A DNA stretch of 38,148 nt from CAIUGU01 sp040080215 (GTDB lineage: Bacteria > Pseudomonadota > Gammaproteobacteria > Steroidobacterales > Steroidobacteraceae). The notes beneath the pieces were generated by a model, which was not told the origin of the DNA, ran no database searches, and worked only from the letters and a program-made list of their open reading frames with translations. Shown here piece after piece: positions 6,423 to 13,793 of the stretch. The stretch spans positions 1-38,148 of the forward strand of contig JBEBIT010000031.1 in NCBI GenBank assembly GCA_040080215.1, written 5' to 3'. Position 1 is the first letter of the stretch; every line of letters starts with the position of its first letter. The position numbers and the translations under genes are program-made.

Positions 6423-7151
6423 ATGTCTACTACCGCAGTCGTCCCCTACAGCGAAATGGAACGGATGGCCGTCACCGTCGCCAAGTCGAACCTGTTTGGC
6501 GTCAAGGACAAGGATCAGGCACTCGCGCTGATGGCTCTTTGTCAGGCAGAAGGCATCCACCCGATGACCGCCGTTCGTGATTATCACATCATCAATAACC
6601 GGCCTTCTCTCAAGGCCGAGACGATGCTCGCCCGCTTCATGCAGAACGGCGGCAAGGTGCAGTGGGTCACACTCACGGACCAGAAGGCCGAGGCGACGTT
6701 CTCCCACCCGCAAGGCGGCACCGTCACGCTTGACTGGACGCTGGACCGCGCCAAGACGGCGGGCCTGCTTGGCAACCAGACGTGGCAGAAGTACCCGCGC
6801 GCCATGCTCCGCAGCCGCCTGATCTCCGAAGGCGTCCGCACCGTGGCTCCTGGCATCGTGCAGGGCGTCTACACGCCGGACGAACTCGAGAACTCTGCGC
6901 CGGAGCTGGTTACGGTATCGGCTGAACAGGCAGTCCAGTCCTTCGACACGCCACCGATCGACCAAGACCTGTCCAACGACGCCGTGACCCAGATCATCGA
7001 GGCACCGACGATGGAAGCGCTCAAGTCCACGTTCGCTGCCGCCTACACGATGGCGAAGGACGCCAAGGACGACAAGCGCATGAGCCTGTTCAAGTCGGCG
7101 TATGACTCGCGGCGGGATGAGTTGATGGGGATTGTGGAGGCGGGCAAATGA
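6423..7151 (+). CDS. recT: RecT-like single-strand annealing protein
   Basis: A 242-residue protein. RecT-family features: an N-terminal LALMALCQAEGIHPMTAVRDYHI, then RPSLKAETMLARF, and the central SRLISEGVRTVAPGIV, as in phage RecT/Bet-type annealases. It anneals complementary single strands during recombination. The start at 6423 is set by AACGAGGAA upstream; in-frame sequence before it has no support. The stop overlaps the next gene (ATGA), a Gp157-like protein commonly found beside recT. No partner 5'-3' exonuclease (YqaJ/lambda Exo type) is visible, which is unusual. Confidence 0.85.
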   Translation: MSTTAVVPYSEMERMAVTVAKSNLFGVKDKDQALALMALCQAEGIHPMTAVRDYHIINNRPSLKAETMLARFMQNGGKVQWVTLTDQKAEATFSHPQGGTVTLDWTLDRAKTAGLLGNQTWQKYPRAMLRSRLISEGVRTVAPGIVQGVYTPDELENSAPELVTVSAEQAVQSFDTPPIDQDLSNDAVTQIIEAPTMEALKSTFAAAYTMAKDAKDDKRMSLFKSAYDSRRDELMGIVEAGK

Positions 7152-7654
7152 GCGACCTCCACCTCTACGAGATTTCCGAACGCTACCGCGAGCTGCAAAT
7201 GCTCGCGGAGTCCGACGAACTGCCGCCTGAAGTCATCCGCGACACGCTGGAAGGCATCGAGGGCGACTGGCAGGAGAAAGCTGGCACCGTGGCTGCCTAC
7301 ATCCAGAATATCGAAGTGATCGCTGAAGCCAAGAAAGCGGCGTCAAAGGCGATAGCGGAGCGCGCAAGGATGCTCGAGAAGCGAGCCGAAAGCCTGCGGC
7401 AGTACCTGCTGTTGCAGTTTCAGTTCATGGGCAAGACGCGCGCTGAATGCGGTGCCTTCACGCTTATCCTAAAGAACAACCCGCAGTCGGTTGTGATCGA
7501 CGATGAGACGGCATTGCCCGCCGCGTACATGGTCCAGCCGCCCGCGCCGCCGCCGAAGCCCGACAAGAAGGCGATCGGTCAGGCGATCAAGCTGGGCGTC
7601 GAGGTTCCAGGCTGCCACGCCGAGGTGTCGCAGCGCGTGGATATTGTGTTGTAA
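7148..7654 (+). CDS. Gp157-like protein of phage recombination operons
   Basis: A 168-residue protein matching the siphovirus Gp157 family. It opens LHLYEISERYRELQML, is largely helical, and includes DTLEGIEGDWQEKAGTVAAYI and a long basic helix ARMLEKRAESLRQYLLLQF. The C-terminal beta part carries the proline stretch PPAPPPKPDKKAIGQAIK, then GVEVPG and a final strand. The family is generally encoded beside RecT or other annealing proteins, and its biochemical role is poorly defined. It overlaps recT by four bases. Confidence 0.85.
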   Translation: MSDLHLYEISERYRELQMLAESDELPPEVIRDTLEGIEGDWQEKAGTVAAYIQNIEVIAEAKKAASKAIAERARMLEKRAESLRQYLLLQFQFMGKTRAECGAFTLILKNNPQSVVIDDETALPAAYMVQPPAPPPKPDKKAIGQAIKLGVEVPGCHAEVSQRVDIVL

Positions 7655-7674
7655 GCAGGATGGGGACTAACCCG

Positions 7675-7872
7675 ATGAGCGATGAAACCATAACAGACTA
7701 CGAGTTGGCTACCCGATGGGGCGTTAGTACCCAAGCCCTCTACCAACGCCGCCGCAAGGGGCTTGGCCCGCCGTTCAAGAAGGAAGGCGGTGTCCCGCAT
7801 TACCGGCTGGCGACCATCATCCAGTGGGAGAAGAAGGGCAAGGCGATTCTTCCGAGGCGGCGCAATGGCTAG
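7675..7872 (+). CDS. Small excisionase/AlpA-like HTH protein (65 aa)
   Basis: Residues about 8-40 match the winged-helix/MerR-like fold of small phage regulators: ITDYELATRWGVSTQALYQRRRKGLGPPF, followed by PHYRLATIIQWE. I choose ATG 7675; the ATG at 7660 directly abuts its only purine-rich site. It could act as a repressor, activator or excisionase. With no integrase in the window, a transcription role is more likely. Its end overlaps the next small gene by eight bases. Confidence 0.7.
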   Translation: MSDETITDYELATRWGVSTQALYQRRRKGLGPPFKKEGGVPHYRLATIIQWEKKGKAILPRRRNG

Positions 7873-7999
7873 CCCCGCTTGCAGGTACTGCCACTGGTTC
7901 GTCCACCGACTGAGCGGTCCGTGGTGCGTGCTGCGCCAGAGGGAAGCCGTTGCCACCTGCGACAAGTTCGAGCGTGAGCCAGGGAGCGACGATGAGTGA
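7865..7999 (+). CDS. Small cysteine-rich protein (44 aa)
   Basis: Starts MASPACRYCHWFVH. Cysteines at residues 6, 9, 21 and 32 (CxxC...C...C) suggest one bound zinc ion. The ATG overlaps the end of the HTH gene and the stop overlaps the next ATG. The pattern resembles small conserved phage cysteine proteins of unknown role. Confidence 0.55.
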   Translation: MASPACRYCHWFVHRLSGPWCVLRQREAVATCDKFEREPGSDDE

Positions 8000-8285
8000 G
8001 AACCTGACCACAAAGGAAGTACCCGGAGGTATTGAGCAATACCAGAGGGCGCTTGAGTACGAGCGTGCCGAGCGTCAGCGCACTGTTGACCAGTGGCTTG
8101 AGGAGCGACGCGAGAAGGATGCACGCATTGCCGACCTCACCGCCGAGGTCGCCGAGCTGCGGCGGGCGCTGACTGACGCGAAGGCTTTTGTCGCTGCTGC
8201 CTACTCGGCAGAAGGGCGGCAGTTTAGCGAATCGATCACGTATACCCGCATCTGCAAAGCCTTGGGAGACAGCCGTGACGCCTGA
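7992..8285 (+). CDS. Coiled-coil protein (97 aa)
   Basis: Residues about 14-62 form a long charged helix with heptad spacing (EYERAERQRTVDQWLEERREK, then IADLTAEVAELRRAL), so a dimeric coiled coil is likely. The N-terminus is MSENLTTKEV. The start overlaps the preceding gene; its stop lies inside the next gene, which begins at GTG 8275. No catalytic motif; function unknown. Confidence 0.6.
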   Translation: MSENLTTKEVPGGIEQYQRALEYERAERQRTVDQWLEERREKDARIADLTAEVAELRRALTDAKAFVAAAYSAEGRQFSESITYTRICKALGDSRDA

Positions 8286-8676
8286 ACAGAAAGCCAAGGA
8301 GCTAGTCACGGAGGTTCGTATTGCATGGGCGCGTGGAGTAGAGCCGCGCATAGAGCCCTCGCGGGCAGTACGGATCATCGAAGCATTGCTTGAGGCCAAG
8401 GCCACTCCAGAGGCGACAGGGCTGCTTTCTGAAATGCTGGCCGCGCTCCGCGAGGTTGTGGCGCACTTCGATCTGCCACGCGATCAGTACACCGGGCCGG
8501 AGTGGGGCGCACTGGAGTCTGCAAAAGCTGCGTATGAGCACGCCACAGAGAGCCAGCTACGCGGCAAGCTGGTTTCCCTGATCGCTTCTGCTGAGGCTGG
8601 CGCACCTGTCGAACCGGAAGTGACGCCACGCCAAATGGCCTGTGTCCGATGCCTATGTGTACAGCGCCGACGCTAA
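8275..8676 (+). CDS. Hypothetical helical protein (133 aa), GTG start
   Basis: The start at GTG 8275 follows GGGAGA by six bases and overlaps the preceding gene by 11 bases. Upstream codons in the same frame are shadow. It is a mostly helical protein: VTPEQKAKELVTEVRIAW, IEPSRAVRIIEALLEAK, then LSEMLAALREVVAHFD. The extreme C-terminus has CVRCLC, which might bind metal with a partner. No family recognised; part of the recombination operon. Confidence 0.55.
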   Translation: MTPEQKAKELVTEVRIAWARGVEPRIEPSRAVRIIEALLEAKATPEATGLLSEMLAALREVVAHFDLPRDQYTGPEWGALESAKAAYEHATESQLRGKLVSLIASAEAGAPVEPEVTPRQMACVRCLCVQRRR

Positions 8677-8714
8677 ACGATCAAAGACTCCCTCCCTATA
8701 ACTCAGGAGCCCAT

Positions 8715-8909
8715 ATGAAGATCAAAGCAGAAGTGATTGCAGTCGAGACCAGCGGGGATGCCTTGGACGTTTCACTGCAAGGGAAAGCTGAGGCGGATGC
8801 CGAGTGGCGTCCGATGCTGCGTTTTAACGTCCAGGTTCCTGAGAGCATCAAGAACCGCCGAGCGTTCTACGTTGGTCGGGACGTGCGCATTTCGATTGAG
8901 CCGGTCTGA
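8715..8909 (+). CDS. Small beta-rich protein (64 aa)
   Basis: AGGAG lies seven bases before ATG 8715, which sets the start. The product MKIKAEVIAVETSGDALDVS alternates short strands and ends RRAFYVGRDVRISIEPV, consistent with a small beta barrel. Similar small proteins occur in phage recombination operons, but no function is known to me. A 105-base gap without a gene follows. Confidence 0.6.
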   Translation: MKIKAEVIAVETSGDALDVSLQGKAEADAEWRPMLRFNVQVPESIKNRRAFYVGRDVRISIEPV

Positions 8910-9014
8910 CTGTGGACGAATCCCCTACCTCCTGAAGCACGCCGCGACCCGCGACTCATGCGACAGGATAGCCGCGCAAGTTTGATTGATCCGTGTTAAC
9001 CAAAGGAGATGACG

Positions 9015-9317
9015 ATGACCGATGCAGCAATTGAACAAGAGATCCAGGAGAAGGGCCTGACCGCACCACGCATTACCCCGGCTCGGATCGACGAGGTTTG
9101 CCACAAGCCCGCGCAGTTCCATGTGTTCCCCGGAACCATGCTGACCGTGTGCTGCCTTGAACTGGCGAACGGATTCACCGTGACCGGCGAGAGCGCCTGC
9201 GCCAGCCCTGAGAACTTCAATCAGGAGATCGGCGAGAAGATCGCCTATGCCAACGCCAAGCAGAAGGTGTGGGCACTCGAAGGCTACCTGCTCAAGCAGA
9301 AGCTCTCGGAGGCGTAG
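9015..9317 (+). CDS. Gp49-like phage protein (N4 gp49 / Sf6 gp66 family)
   Basis: A 100-residue protein. The family pattern is clear: an N-terminal helix, ITPARIDEVCHKPAQFHVFPG, then TVCCLELANGFTVTGESACA, and NFNQEIGEKIAYANAKQKVW with a C-terminal helix. AAGGAG sits six bases from the ATG at 9015, so that start is preferred over the ATG at 9009. This family is widespread in phages and its function is unknown. It probably belongs to the early or middle class of this operon. Confidence 0.85.
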   Translation: MTDAAIEQEIQEKGLTAPRITPARIDEVCHKPAQFHVFPGTMLTVCCLELANGFTVTGESACASPENFNQEIGEKIAYANAKQKVWALEGYLLKQKLSEA

Positions 9318-9319
9318 CA

Positions 9320-9592
9320 ATGAAACCTCTCGTTCAGGTCGGCCGCCTTTCCATGCGTCACGAAGGCGAGAACTGGAATGCGTACTACGCGCTTCCAGAC
9401 AACATGCTGGAGCCAGTATTTCTCGGCTCCATTCGCATGGGCGCAGTCGTCAACAATGCAGCCAGAAAGCAAGCGTTCATGTTGATGATGCGCGACATTG
9501 TTTCCGATCTGATCGAGGATTCCACTGGCACCAAGCCAACGTGGGGCGACCCTAGTCGCGCGCCGGATCACGAGCGAGCCGGGCACGGCTGA
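9320..9592 (+). CDS. Hypothetical protein (90 aa)
   Basis: Begins two bases after the Gp49-like stop. The product starts MKPLVQVGRLSMRHEGENWN and continues AYYALPDNMLEPVFLGSIRM, with helix VNNAARKQAFMLMMRDIVSDLIE. This looks like the small phage protein often found next to Gp49-like genes, sharing an ending such as TWGDPSRAPDHERAGHG. It is the last gene of the rightward operon and abuts the convergent spanin gene with no terminator between them. Confidence 0.6.
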   Translation: MKPLVQVGRLSMRHEGENWNAYYALPDNMLEPVFLGSIRMGAVVNNAARKQAFMLMMRDIVSDLIEDSTGTKPTWGDPSRAPDHERAGHG

Positions 9593-9877
9593 TTACTCAG
9601 GCATGAAACAAGCCCTGACTCTCGATTCGTAGGAGATCAAAGCCGCGTGCTGCCGCTCCATGACCTCGAGCGCCGTGGCCCCCTCAGTCCTCACCGGCTC
9701 CACCTTCCCGCACTCAGCCGGCAACTGCACCAGCTTGGGCACCTCGATGATCTGCGGCGGACCGGCGACGACTTCAGGGGCGCTGGAACAGGCTGCTAAC
9801 GTCAGCAGGCAGAGGCTGGCGCAGGCAGCTCCACTCTGGAGCCGCAAGGGACGTCTTAAGCTGTTTTGTAAGGTCAC
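9593..9877 (-). CDS. Rz1: Rz1-like outer-membrane spanin lipoprotein
   Basis: A 94-residue lipoprotein with a GTG start (9877; GAGGGA upstream). Its basic N-terminus is followed by a hydrophobic stretch ending in the lipobox LTLAAC (Cys about residue 30). The mature part begins SSAPEVVAGPPQIIEVPK, with the proline content typical of o-spanins. It begins inside the Rz gene in another frame, the classic nested arrangement. With Rz it should fuse inner and outer membranes at the last step of lysis. This implies a Gram-negative host. Confidence 0.85.
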   Translation of the reverse strand: MTLQNSLRRPLRLQSGAACASLCLLTLAACSSAPEVVAGPPQIIEVPKLVQLPAECGKVEPVRTEGATALEVMERQHAALISYESRVRACFMPE

Positions 9878-10196
9878 GGCGAAGTCCCTCGATTTGAACG
9901 GCGGTGGCGTCTGGGATGGCGGCTAGGGCGGTCTCTATCTGGTTCCGCTGGGCCTGCTCTGCTGCGTAGGCCGCGCGCTGGCCGTCTAGAGCGACTTGGA
10001 TAGCCCCTGCGGTCTGCGTGGCTACAGCGGCCCTGTATTCGGTCAGGGCGAGCTTGGCTTCGGCCACCTTCCCGGCATCCCACCTGTGCATCCCGTAGGC
10101 GCCGAGGCCCATCCCGGCCACAGCCCCGGCCAGCGCCACCCAGAGGCAGGGGACGGAGAAGTTGGTCAGGAACGTGCGGGCGGTCGAGAGGTTCAC
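9774..10196 (-). CDS. Rz: Rz-like inner-membrane spanin
   Basis: A 140-residue protein, GTG start overlapping the preceding stop (GTGA). One N-terminal transmembrane segment (about 15-34, LWVALAGAVAGMGLGAYGM) is followed by a long periplasmic helix with Ala/Gln-rich coiled-coil character (about 42-115). The topology is that of i-spanins. Rz1 starts within its 3' part. It is last but one in the lysis block. Confidence 0.85.
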   Translation of the reverse strand: MNLSTARTFLTNFSVPCLWVALAGAVAGMGLGAYGMHRWDAGKVAEAKLALTEYRAAVATQTAGAIQVALDGQRAAYAAEQAQRNQIETALAAIPDATAVQIEGLRRDLTKQLKTSLAAPEWSCLRQPLPADVSSLFQRP

Positions 10197-10399
10197 TGGT
10201 CCGACCGTTCCGGTGGTGCGGCACCCTTCACCGCCTGAACAGTCCTCCCAAGGATGAACGCGCCGACCGTGCCAAGGATGACCACTTGATAGGTACTTCC
10301 ACCGGGGTCGAGCTTTCCCATGTACTGAAGCAGGGTTGTTGCCATGCCGCAGCCAAGAGTGAGGGTGAACCGCCGTCCGCCAAGCGTTTCTATCATCAT
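10193..10399 (-). CDS. Small two-TM protein, candidate holin (68 aa)
   Basis: The start at 10399 is coupled to the upstream stop (TGATG). Two hydrophobic segments, about 11-27 (FTLTLGCGMATTLLQYM) and 37-56 (TYQVVILGTVGAFILGRTVQ), are separated by a short loop GKLDPGGS; the tail is charged. Size, topology and place between endolysin and Rz fit a class II holin or pinholin. The other membrane protein of the cassette (10901-11239) is the rival candidate. Confidence 0.6.
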   Translation of the reverse strand: MMIETLGGRRFTLTLGCGMATTLLQYMGKLDPGGSTYQVVILGTVGAFILGRTVQAVKGAAPPERSDQ

Positions 10400-10536
10400 C
10401 ACATCACCTGTAGTGCTGCTGCCAGTTCGTTCTGCGCCCGCGCCAGTTCGTCCCCGATATGCTCGCCGTGGAGCATCAGGATCTCGATGGCTTCTAGGCG
10501 CTTCAGGGCGGAAAAAACTAGTTCTGCGGCGGTCAT
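10399..10536 (-). CDS. Small lysis-cassette protein (45 aa)
   Basis: A short ORF bounded by coupled codons on both sides: its ATG overlaps the endolysin stop (TGATG) and its TGA overlaps the start of the two-TM protein. The product is MTAAELVFSALKRLEAIEIL followed by an amphipathic helix rich in Glu/Ala/Leu, with no membrane segment. It could be a soluble helical regulator of lysis or mainly a coupling cistron. No known family. Confidence 0.55.
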   Translation of the reverse strand: MTAAELVFSALKRLEAIEILMLHGEHIGDELARAQNELAAALQVM

Positions 10537-10904
10537 CAGTAGCTCCAAATCGTAGGCCGAGGCTGTCCCGGCGCATTGGGCAGGTTATCAATGTGGATAA
10601 ACCGCGTGGCCCCCTTCTGCTGCACGCCGATGCCTGTGAAGCCCATCAACTGCGCCTGCCGGATAACCTCAAGCGCCTGCGCGCCGCGCACGCCGAAGTC
10701 CACCGCCCTGCCGGTCGTGTGCGGGCCGTCAGCGCCCGTCGTCGAGACGGCCTGGTTGTGCGTCGGACAGCGATACCCAGAAGTAACAGACAACGGGAAC
10801 CCGCAGCGGGCGCGCAGCTCGTCGATGTCCGTCAGGAACACGCTGTCCATCTTGTTCTCGCCGCAGTGCTTGCACATGAACTCGGCGGGGTTGAAATACT
10901 TCAT
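10536..10904 (-). CDS. Endolysin, peptidase M15 family
   Basis: A 122-residue M15-type (D-Ala-D-Ala/L-Ala-D-Glu peptidase-like) zinc enzyme expected to cleave the peptidoglycan stem peptide. Zinc and catalytic residues are visible: SGYRCPTHN (42-50), H62 and D69 in HTTGRAVDFG, and H104 in RFIHID. The N-terminus MKYFNPAEFMCKHCGENKMD is typical of the Peptidase_M15_3 group. There is no signal peptide, so a holin must release it. It overlaps both neighbours by one to four bases. Confidence 0.9.
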   Translation of the reverse strand: MKYFNPAEFMCKHCGENKMDSVFLTDIDELRARCGFPLSVTSGYRCPTHNQAVSTTGADGPHTTGRAVDFGVRGAQALEVIRQAQLMGFTGIGVQQKGATRFIHIDNLPNAPGQPRPTIWSY

Positions 10905-11239
10905 CGCTGCCCCCGATTGTAAAGCGCGTCAACCCGCTGGACGACCTCAGTGCGGATGGAGCGGATCTCCTCGATGATCCTGGCCTCACGCGCAATGGAC
11001 TCTCGGCGCATGGCGTCGAATGCATCGTGGGTGTCCTTGACGTGCGTCTGGTAGGTATCGCGGCCCACAGACATGAACTCCACATCCCTCACCTTCTCAG
11101 TGAGCTCGTGATGCTTTTCCTCGTGACCATTGAGCCGCTTATGGAACACGTTGACCACCCATAGCGATACCGCTCCCAAGGCAGATAGCAGCCATTTGAT
11201 GATGTCTGTGATCTCGAAAGGCGGGGTCTCGGGTGACAC
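10901..11239 (-). CDS. Membrane-anchored coiled-coil protein, possible holin
   Basis: The 112-residue product uses a GTG start with AGGGG upstream. One transmembrane segment lies at about residues 12-30 (IIKWLLSALGAVSLWVVNVF). A charged coiled-coil region follows to the end (HEEKHHELTEKVRDVEF..., EIRSIRTEVVQRVDAL). Single-TM plus coiled-coil proteins upstream of endolysins are often annotated as holins or holin-like. The two-TM protein downstream is an alternative holin, in which case this would be a regulator. Confidence 0.6.
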   Translation of the reverse strand: MSPETPPFEITDIIKWLLSALGAVSLWVVNVFHKRLNGHEEKHHELTEKVRDVEFMSVGRDTYQTHVKDTHDAFDAMRRESIAREARIIEEIRSIRTEVVQRVDALYNRGQR

Positions 11240-11250
11240 TCATATTCCCC

Positions 11251-11517
11251 TTACTTCCTGAACGGTTTCCACTTGACGCTGAATTCAATCGTGTTGTCGC
11301 CCCAGTCATTGACCGGGATGGATGATTCGTGACGCACGGAGAAGGCCACGGAAAACGCCTTGTCGGTGTCCGTCTCAAGCCCGATGGCGAACGTGCCGTA
11401 GGGGTTGTATACGTGCTGCCGGTCGTATGGCGACAAGCCCCACGATCCGTGGTCAGCAAACGCCGGCATGTACGCGAGGCCGGCTTGGAGGAACAGGGAT
11501 GAGAGGATGGCGGTCAT
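11251..11517 (-). CDS. Exported small protein (88 aa)
   Basis: The start at 11517 overlaps the preceding stop (ATGA); the frame is open further up to 11580, but those codons lie over the upstream gene. A signal peptide is likely (MTAILSSLFLQAGLAYMPAFA, cleavage after AFA). The mature part is beta-rich with aromatic residues (YNPYGTFAIGLETD, AFSVAFSVRHES, IEFSVKWKPF). It could be a small periplasmic or outer-membrane protein, perhaps host-surface related. No family known to me. Confidence 0.5.
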   Translation of the reverse strand: MTAILSSLFLQAGLAYMPAFADHGSWGLSPYDRQHVYNPYGTFAIGLETDTDKAFSVAFSVRHESSIPVNDWGDNTIEFSVKWKPFRK

Positions 11518-12137
11518 AGCGAGTAGGTGAACACCAGGTCTCCAGCGTTCAAAAATCCCTTGCTTCCACTCGCTGTCCATTGGCCTGCGCCATCAAGGAC
11601 GTAGAACGTCATAATTCCAGCCGATGTAATCTGCACGGCGCAAGGGAAGCGAGAACTGCTGTTGTCCTGCATCTGATACACGACAACAAAACGATTGCCA
11701 GATGGCCGGATAGCCGCTGTAACGCAGGCATCCGTGTAGAAAGAAGTGGAGTTGCTCGTTGCAGAGAACGACGCAGAGTTCCTGACTGTCACCATGTTTC
11801 CATTTGCGACGTACGCAAACGCACATGTTGGAGATGTCGTAAATCCAGTCATCGTCGCCGTGAACGATCCGCTGCTCGACTGCGGGTATCTTGCGTCTGA
11901 CGTTTGGCGGTTCATCGCGTCCGTAGCCGCTGTTGCGTCACCAAGGCTGCTTAGGCGCTGCGAGTTCCACGGCGTCGTCGCAGTCGGAACGCCAGTGCCA
12001 TCCCGAAGGATGCAGTTGGACAGGCCGGTAGCGAAGTCGGACTCCTGGGTGTCGAGCTTCGCAATCTCAATCGGTGAGCTGGCCTGCTCTGTGACCCATG
12101 TGTATAGCTTGGTGAATACGCCGCCTGAGAATGCCAT
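11514..12137 (-). CDS. Probable tail-associated fibre-like protein (207 aa)
   Basis: The N-terminus MAFSGGVFTKLYTWVTEQAS and the segment DATAATDAMNRQTSDARYPQS are typical of short phage fibre or tail proteins. The C-terminal 110 residues are Ser/Thr-rich beta structure resembling a small receptor-binding or trimeric head. It is the last virion-type gene before the lysis block. Tail attachment is an inference from position and style. Confidence 0.6.
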   Translation of the reverse strand: MAFSGGVFTKLYTWVTEQASSPIEIAKLDTQESDFATGLSNCILRDGTGVPTATTPWNSQRLSSLGDATAATDAMNRQTSDARYPQSSSGSFTATMTGFTTSPTCAFAYVANGNMVTVRNSASFSATSNSTSFYTDACVTAAIRPSGNRFVVVYQMQDNSSSRFPCAVQITSAGIMTFYVLDGAGQWTASGSKGFLNAGDLVFTYSL

Positions 12138-12140
12138 CGT

Positions 12141-13793
12141 CTACTCCTTGCCCAATTGCGTAGCGAGTGCGGTCTGCACTGCGCCGCGACCGTATTTGTT
12201 TGAGAATTCAGTGATGACAGCCTGCCTCTGACTCGGCGCGGCACGCTCGAGCGCGGCGGCGAGTGCCTTCGGATCGAGAGCGTCTCCTGTCATTGCCGCT
12301 GCCACCTTTGGCGTGATTTTTTTGCCAGCTCGGTTGATTACGGAGTTCAGGATCGTGGCGCGATAGTCGATCATGCCGGGTACACCCGTTCCGGCTTGGT
12401 CAATCAAGGTGTCTCCTGCACCAGAAAGACCCTTCACAACATCCTTTGCTGCCTTGCTGCGCTCAACGTCATCTGAAACAGCCTTCGATCGCTTCGCGAA
12501 CTCTGCCAAGTACGGCGTCCACTTGTTTCCAGTGACAGCGTTGATTTCGTCGTCGATGCGTCCGCGAATCTGGATCAGTTCCTTTCCGGTGAAGCCCTTG
12601 ATTGCGTCATCCTCACCACGATAGGTCTTGTTGAGGACTTGGTTAATCATCTTGCGGATTCCGTACAGACGGCGCGGATCTGCCGTTCCGCCAACAGAAG
12701 CGTCGTCGATGATAGACGCCCACTTTACGAGAGCAGCCTGTGTAGGCGGTGGCGCATCTGGGTTCTGCGCCATCCGATAGATGTCTTGAATGATCGCGTT
12801 GCTGTTAGCGTTTCCAGTAGCAGAATTCAGCGCATCGTCGCGCATCTTGTCGCCCATGACGTTGCGAGCAGCAAGGGCTGTTTCCCGGCGAAAGTCCTGA
12901 GAATTTGCCCGCTCAGAGAATCGCGTAGCAGGAGAACTCACGCCCTTCGGAGCGGTTATCTGGCTTGCGATCTTCCCCTGCACGGCGGCTATTGGCAGTC
13001 CTTCTGGCATGTCGGAAACGACTTCGGCAGCGGTTGGCTTGCTACCACGAACAAGCCGCTTTGGGTTTTGCAATGCGCGAACTAGCGCCGACCGGCTCTG
13101 ATCGTCGCCAACGTGCTGCCCCCACTCACGATCGGCAATGCGGCGAGTAGCACCTTCCAGCCCCATAGCGGACAGCAACCTGTCGCCGAGATGCCCAGCG
13201 CCCTTAAGCGCAGATCCAGCGCCCGCCATCACAGGCGGCGCCGCCCCACCAAGCGCCGTACCCACGCCAACCTGCATGGCCTTCTCAGCAGCAAAATCCT
13301 CACCGCCGCTCGAGACCGGGGCGGCAAGGCCAGCGCCAGCGCCGATACCCATGCCCTGAAGGATCTTGCCACCCATGCCAACGGCGGGCTTTAGTCCCTT
13401 TGCGAGACCAGCGCCGCCGACCATGCTTCCAGCGAGGCCAGCCAAGTCGAACTCACCCATGCCCTGCGCCGCCATGCCGCGCTTCTTCATTTCCTCGATC
13501 TTGGCAAGCTGCTGGTTCGTCCACTCGCCAAGGCGGAAGCCGCCTTTGCCGAACGTGTCGTCAGCAACCTTGTCGCCAAAATTCGCGCCAAGCTGGAACG
13601 GGCCGGTGATAAGGCCAGCGGCACCAAGCGCCGCGCGGCCTGGAATCGAGCCGACGATATTGTCCATCAGGGAGGCTTCTTGGGGAGCGGCGGCGGCAGG
13701 AGAGGATCCACCAATGATCTGCGCAACCTCATCGTCCGTCGCATCATCCGGTACGGAGATATTCCTTCCCTCGAATTTGATGACTCGTGCCAT
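12141..13793 (-). CDS. Internal virion protein candidate (550 aa)
   Basis: I start at ATG 13793, overlapping the upstream stop (TGATG); a GTG one codon earlier is also possible. The N-terminus MARVIKFEGRNISVPDDATDDEV resembles a short domain found on many phage internal proteins. It is followed by glycine/alanine-rich amphipathic segments (about 45-200: GRAALGAAGLITGP, GLAGSMVGGAGLAKG) and a long helical C-terminal half. Such proteins are packed in the head and ejected through the envelope with DNA in podoviruses. No lytic motif seen. Confidence 0.65.
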   Translation of the reverse strand: MARVIKFEGRNISVPDDATDDEVAQIIGGSSPAAAAPQEASLMDNIVGSIPGRAALGAAGLITGPFQLGANFGDKVADDTFGKGGFRLGEWTNQQLAKIEEMKKRGMAAQGMGEFDLAGLAGSMVGGAGLAKGLKPAVGMGGKILQGMGIGAGAGLAAPVSSGGEDFAAEKAMQVGVGTALGGAAPPVMAGAGSALKGAGHLGDRLLSAMGLEGATRRIADREWGQHVGDDQSRSALVRALQNPKRLVRGSKPTAAEVVSDMPEGLPIAAVQGKIASQITAPKGVSSPATRFSERANSQDFRRETALAARNVMGDKMRDDALNSATGNANSNAIIQDIYRMAQNPDAPPPTQAALVKWASIIDDASVGGTADPRRLYGIRKMINQVLNKTYRGEDDAIKGFTGKELIQIRGRIDDEINAVTGNKWTPYLAEFAKRSKAVSDDVERSKAAKDVVKGLSGAGDTLIDQAGTGVPGMIDYRATILNSVINRAGKKITPKVAAAMTGDALDPKALAAALERAAPSQRQAVITEFSNKYGRGAVQTALATQLGKE

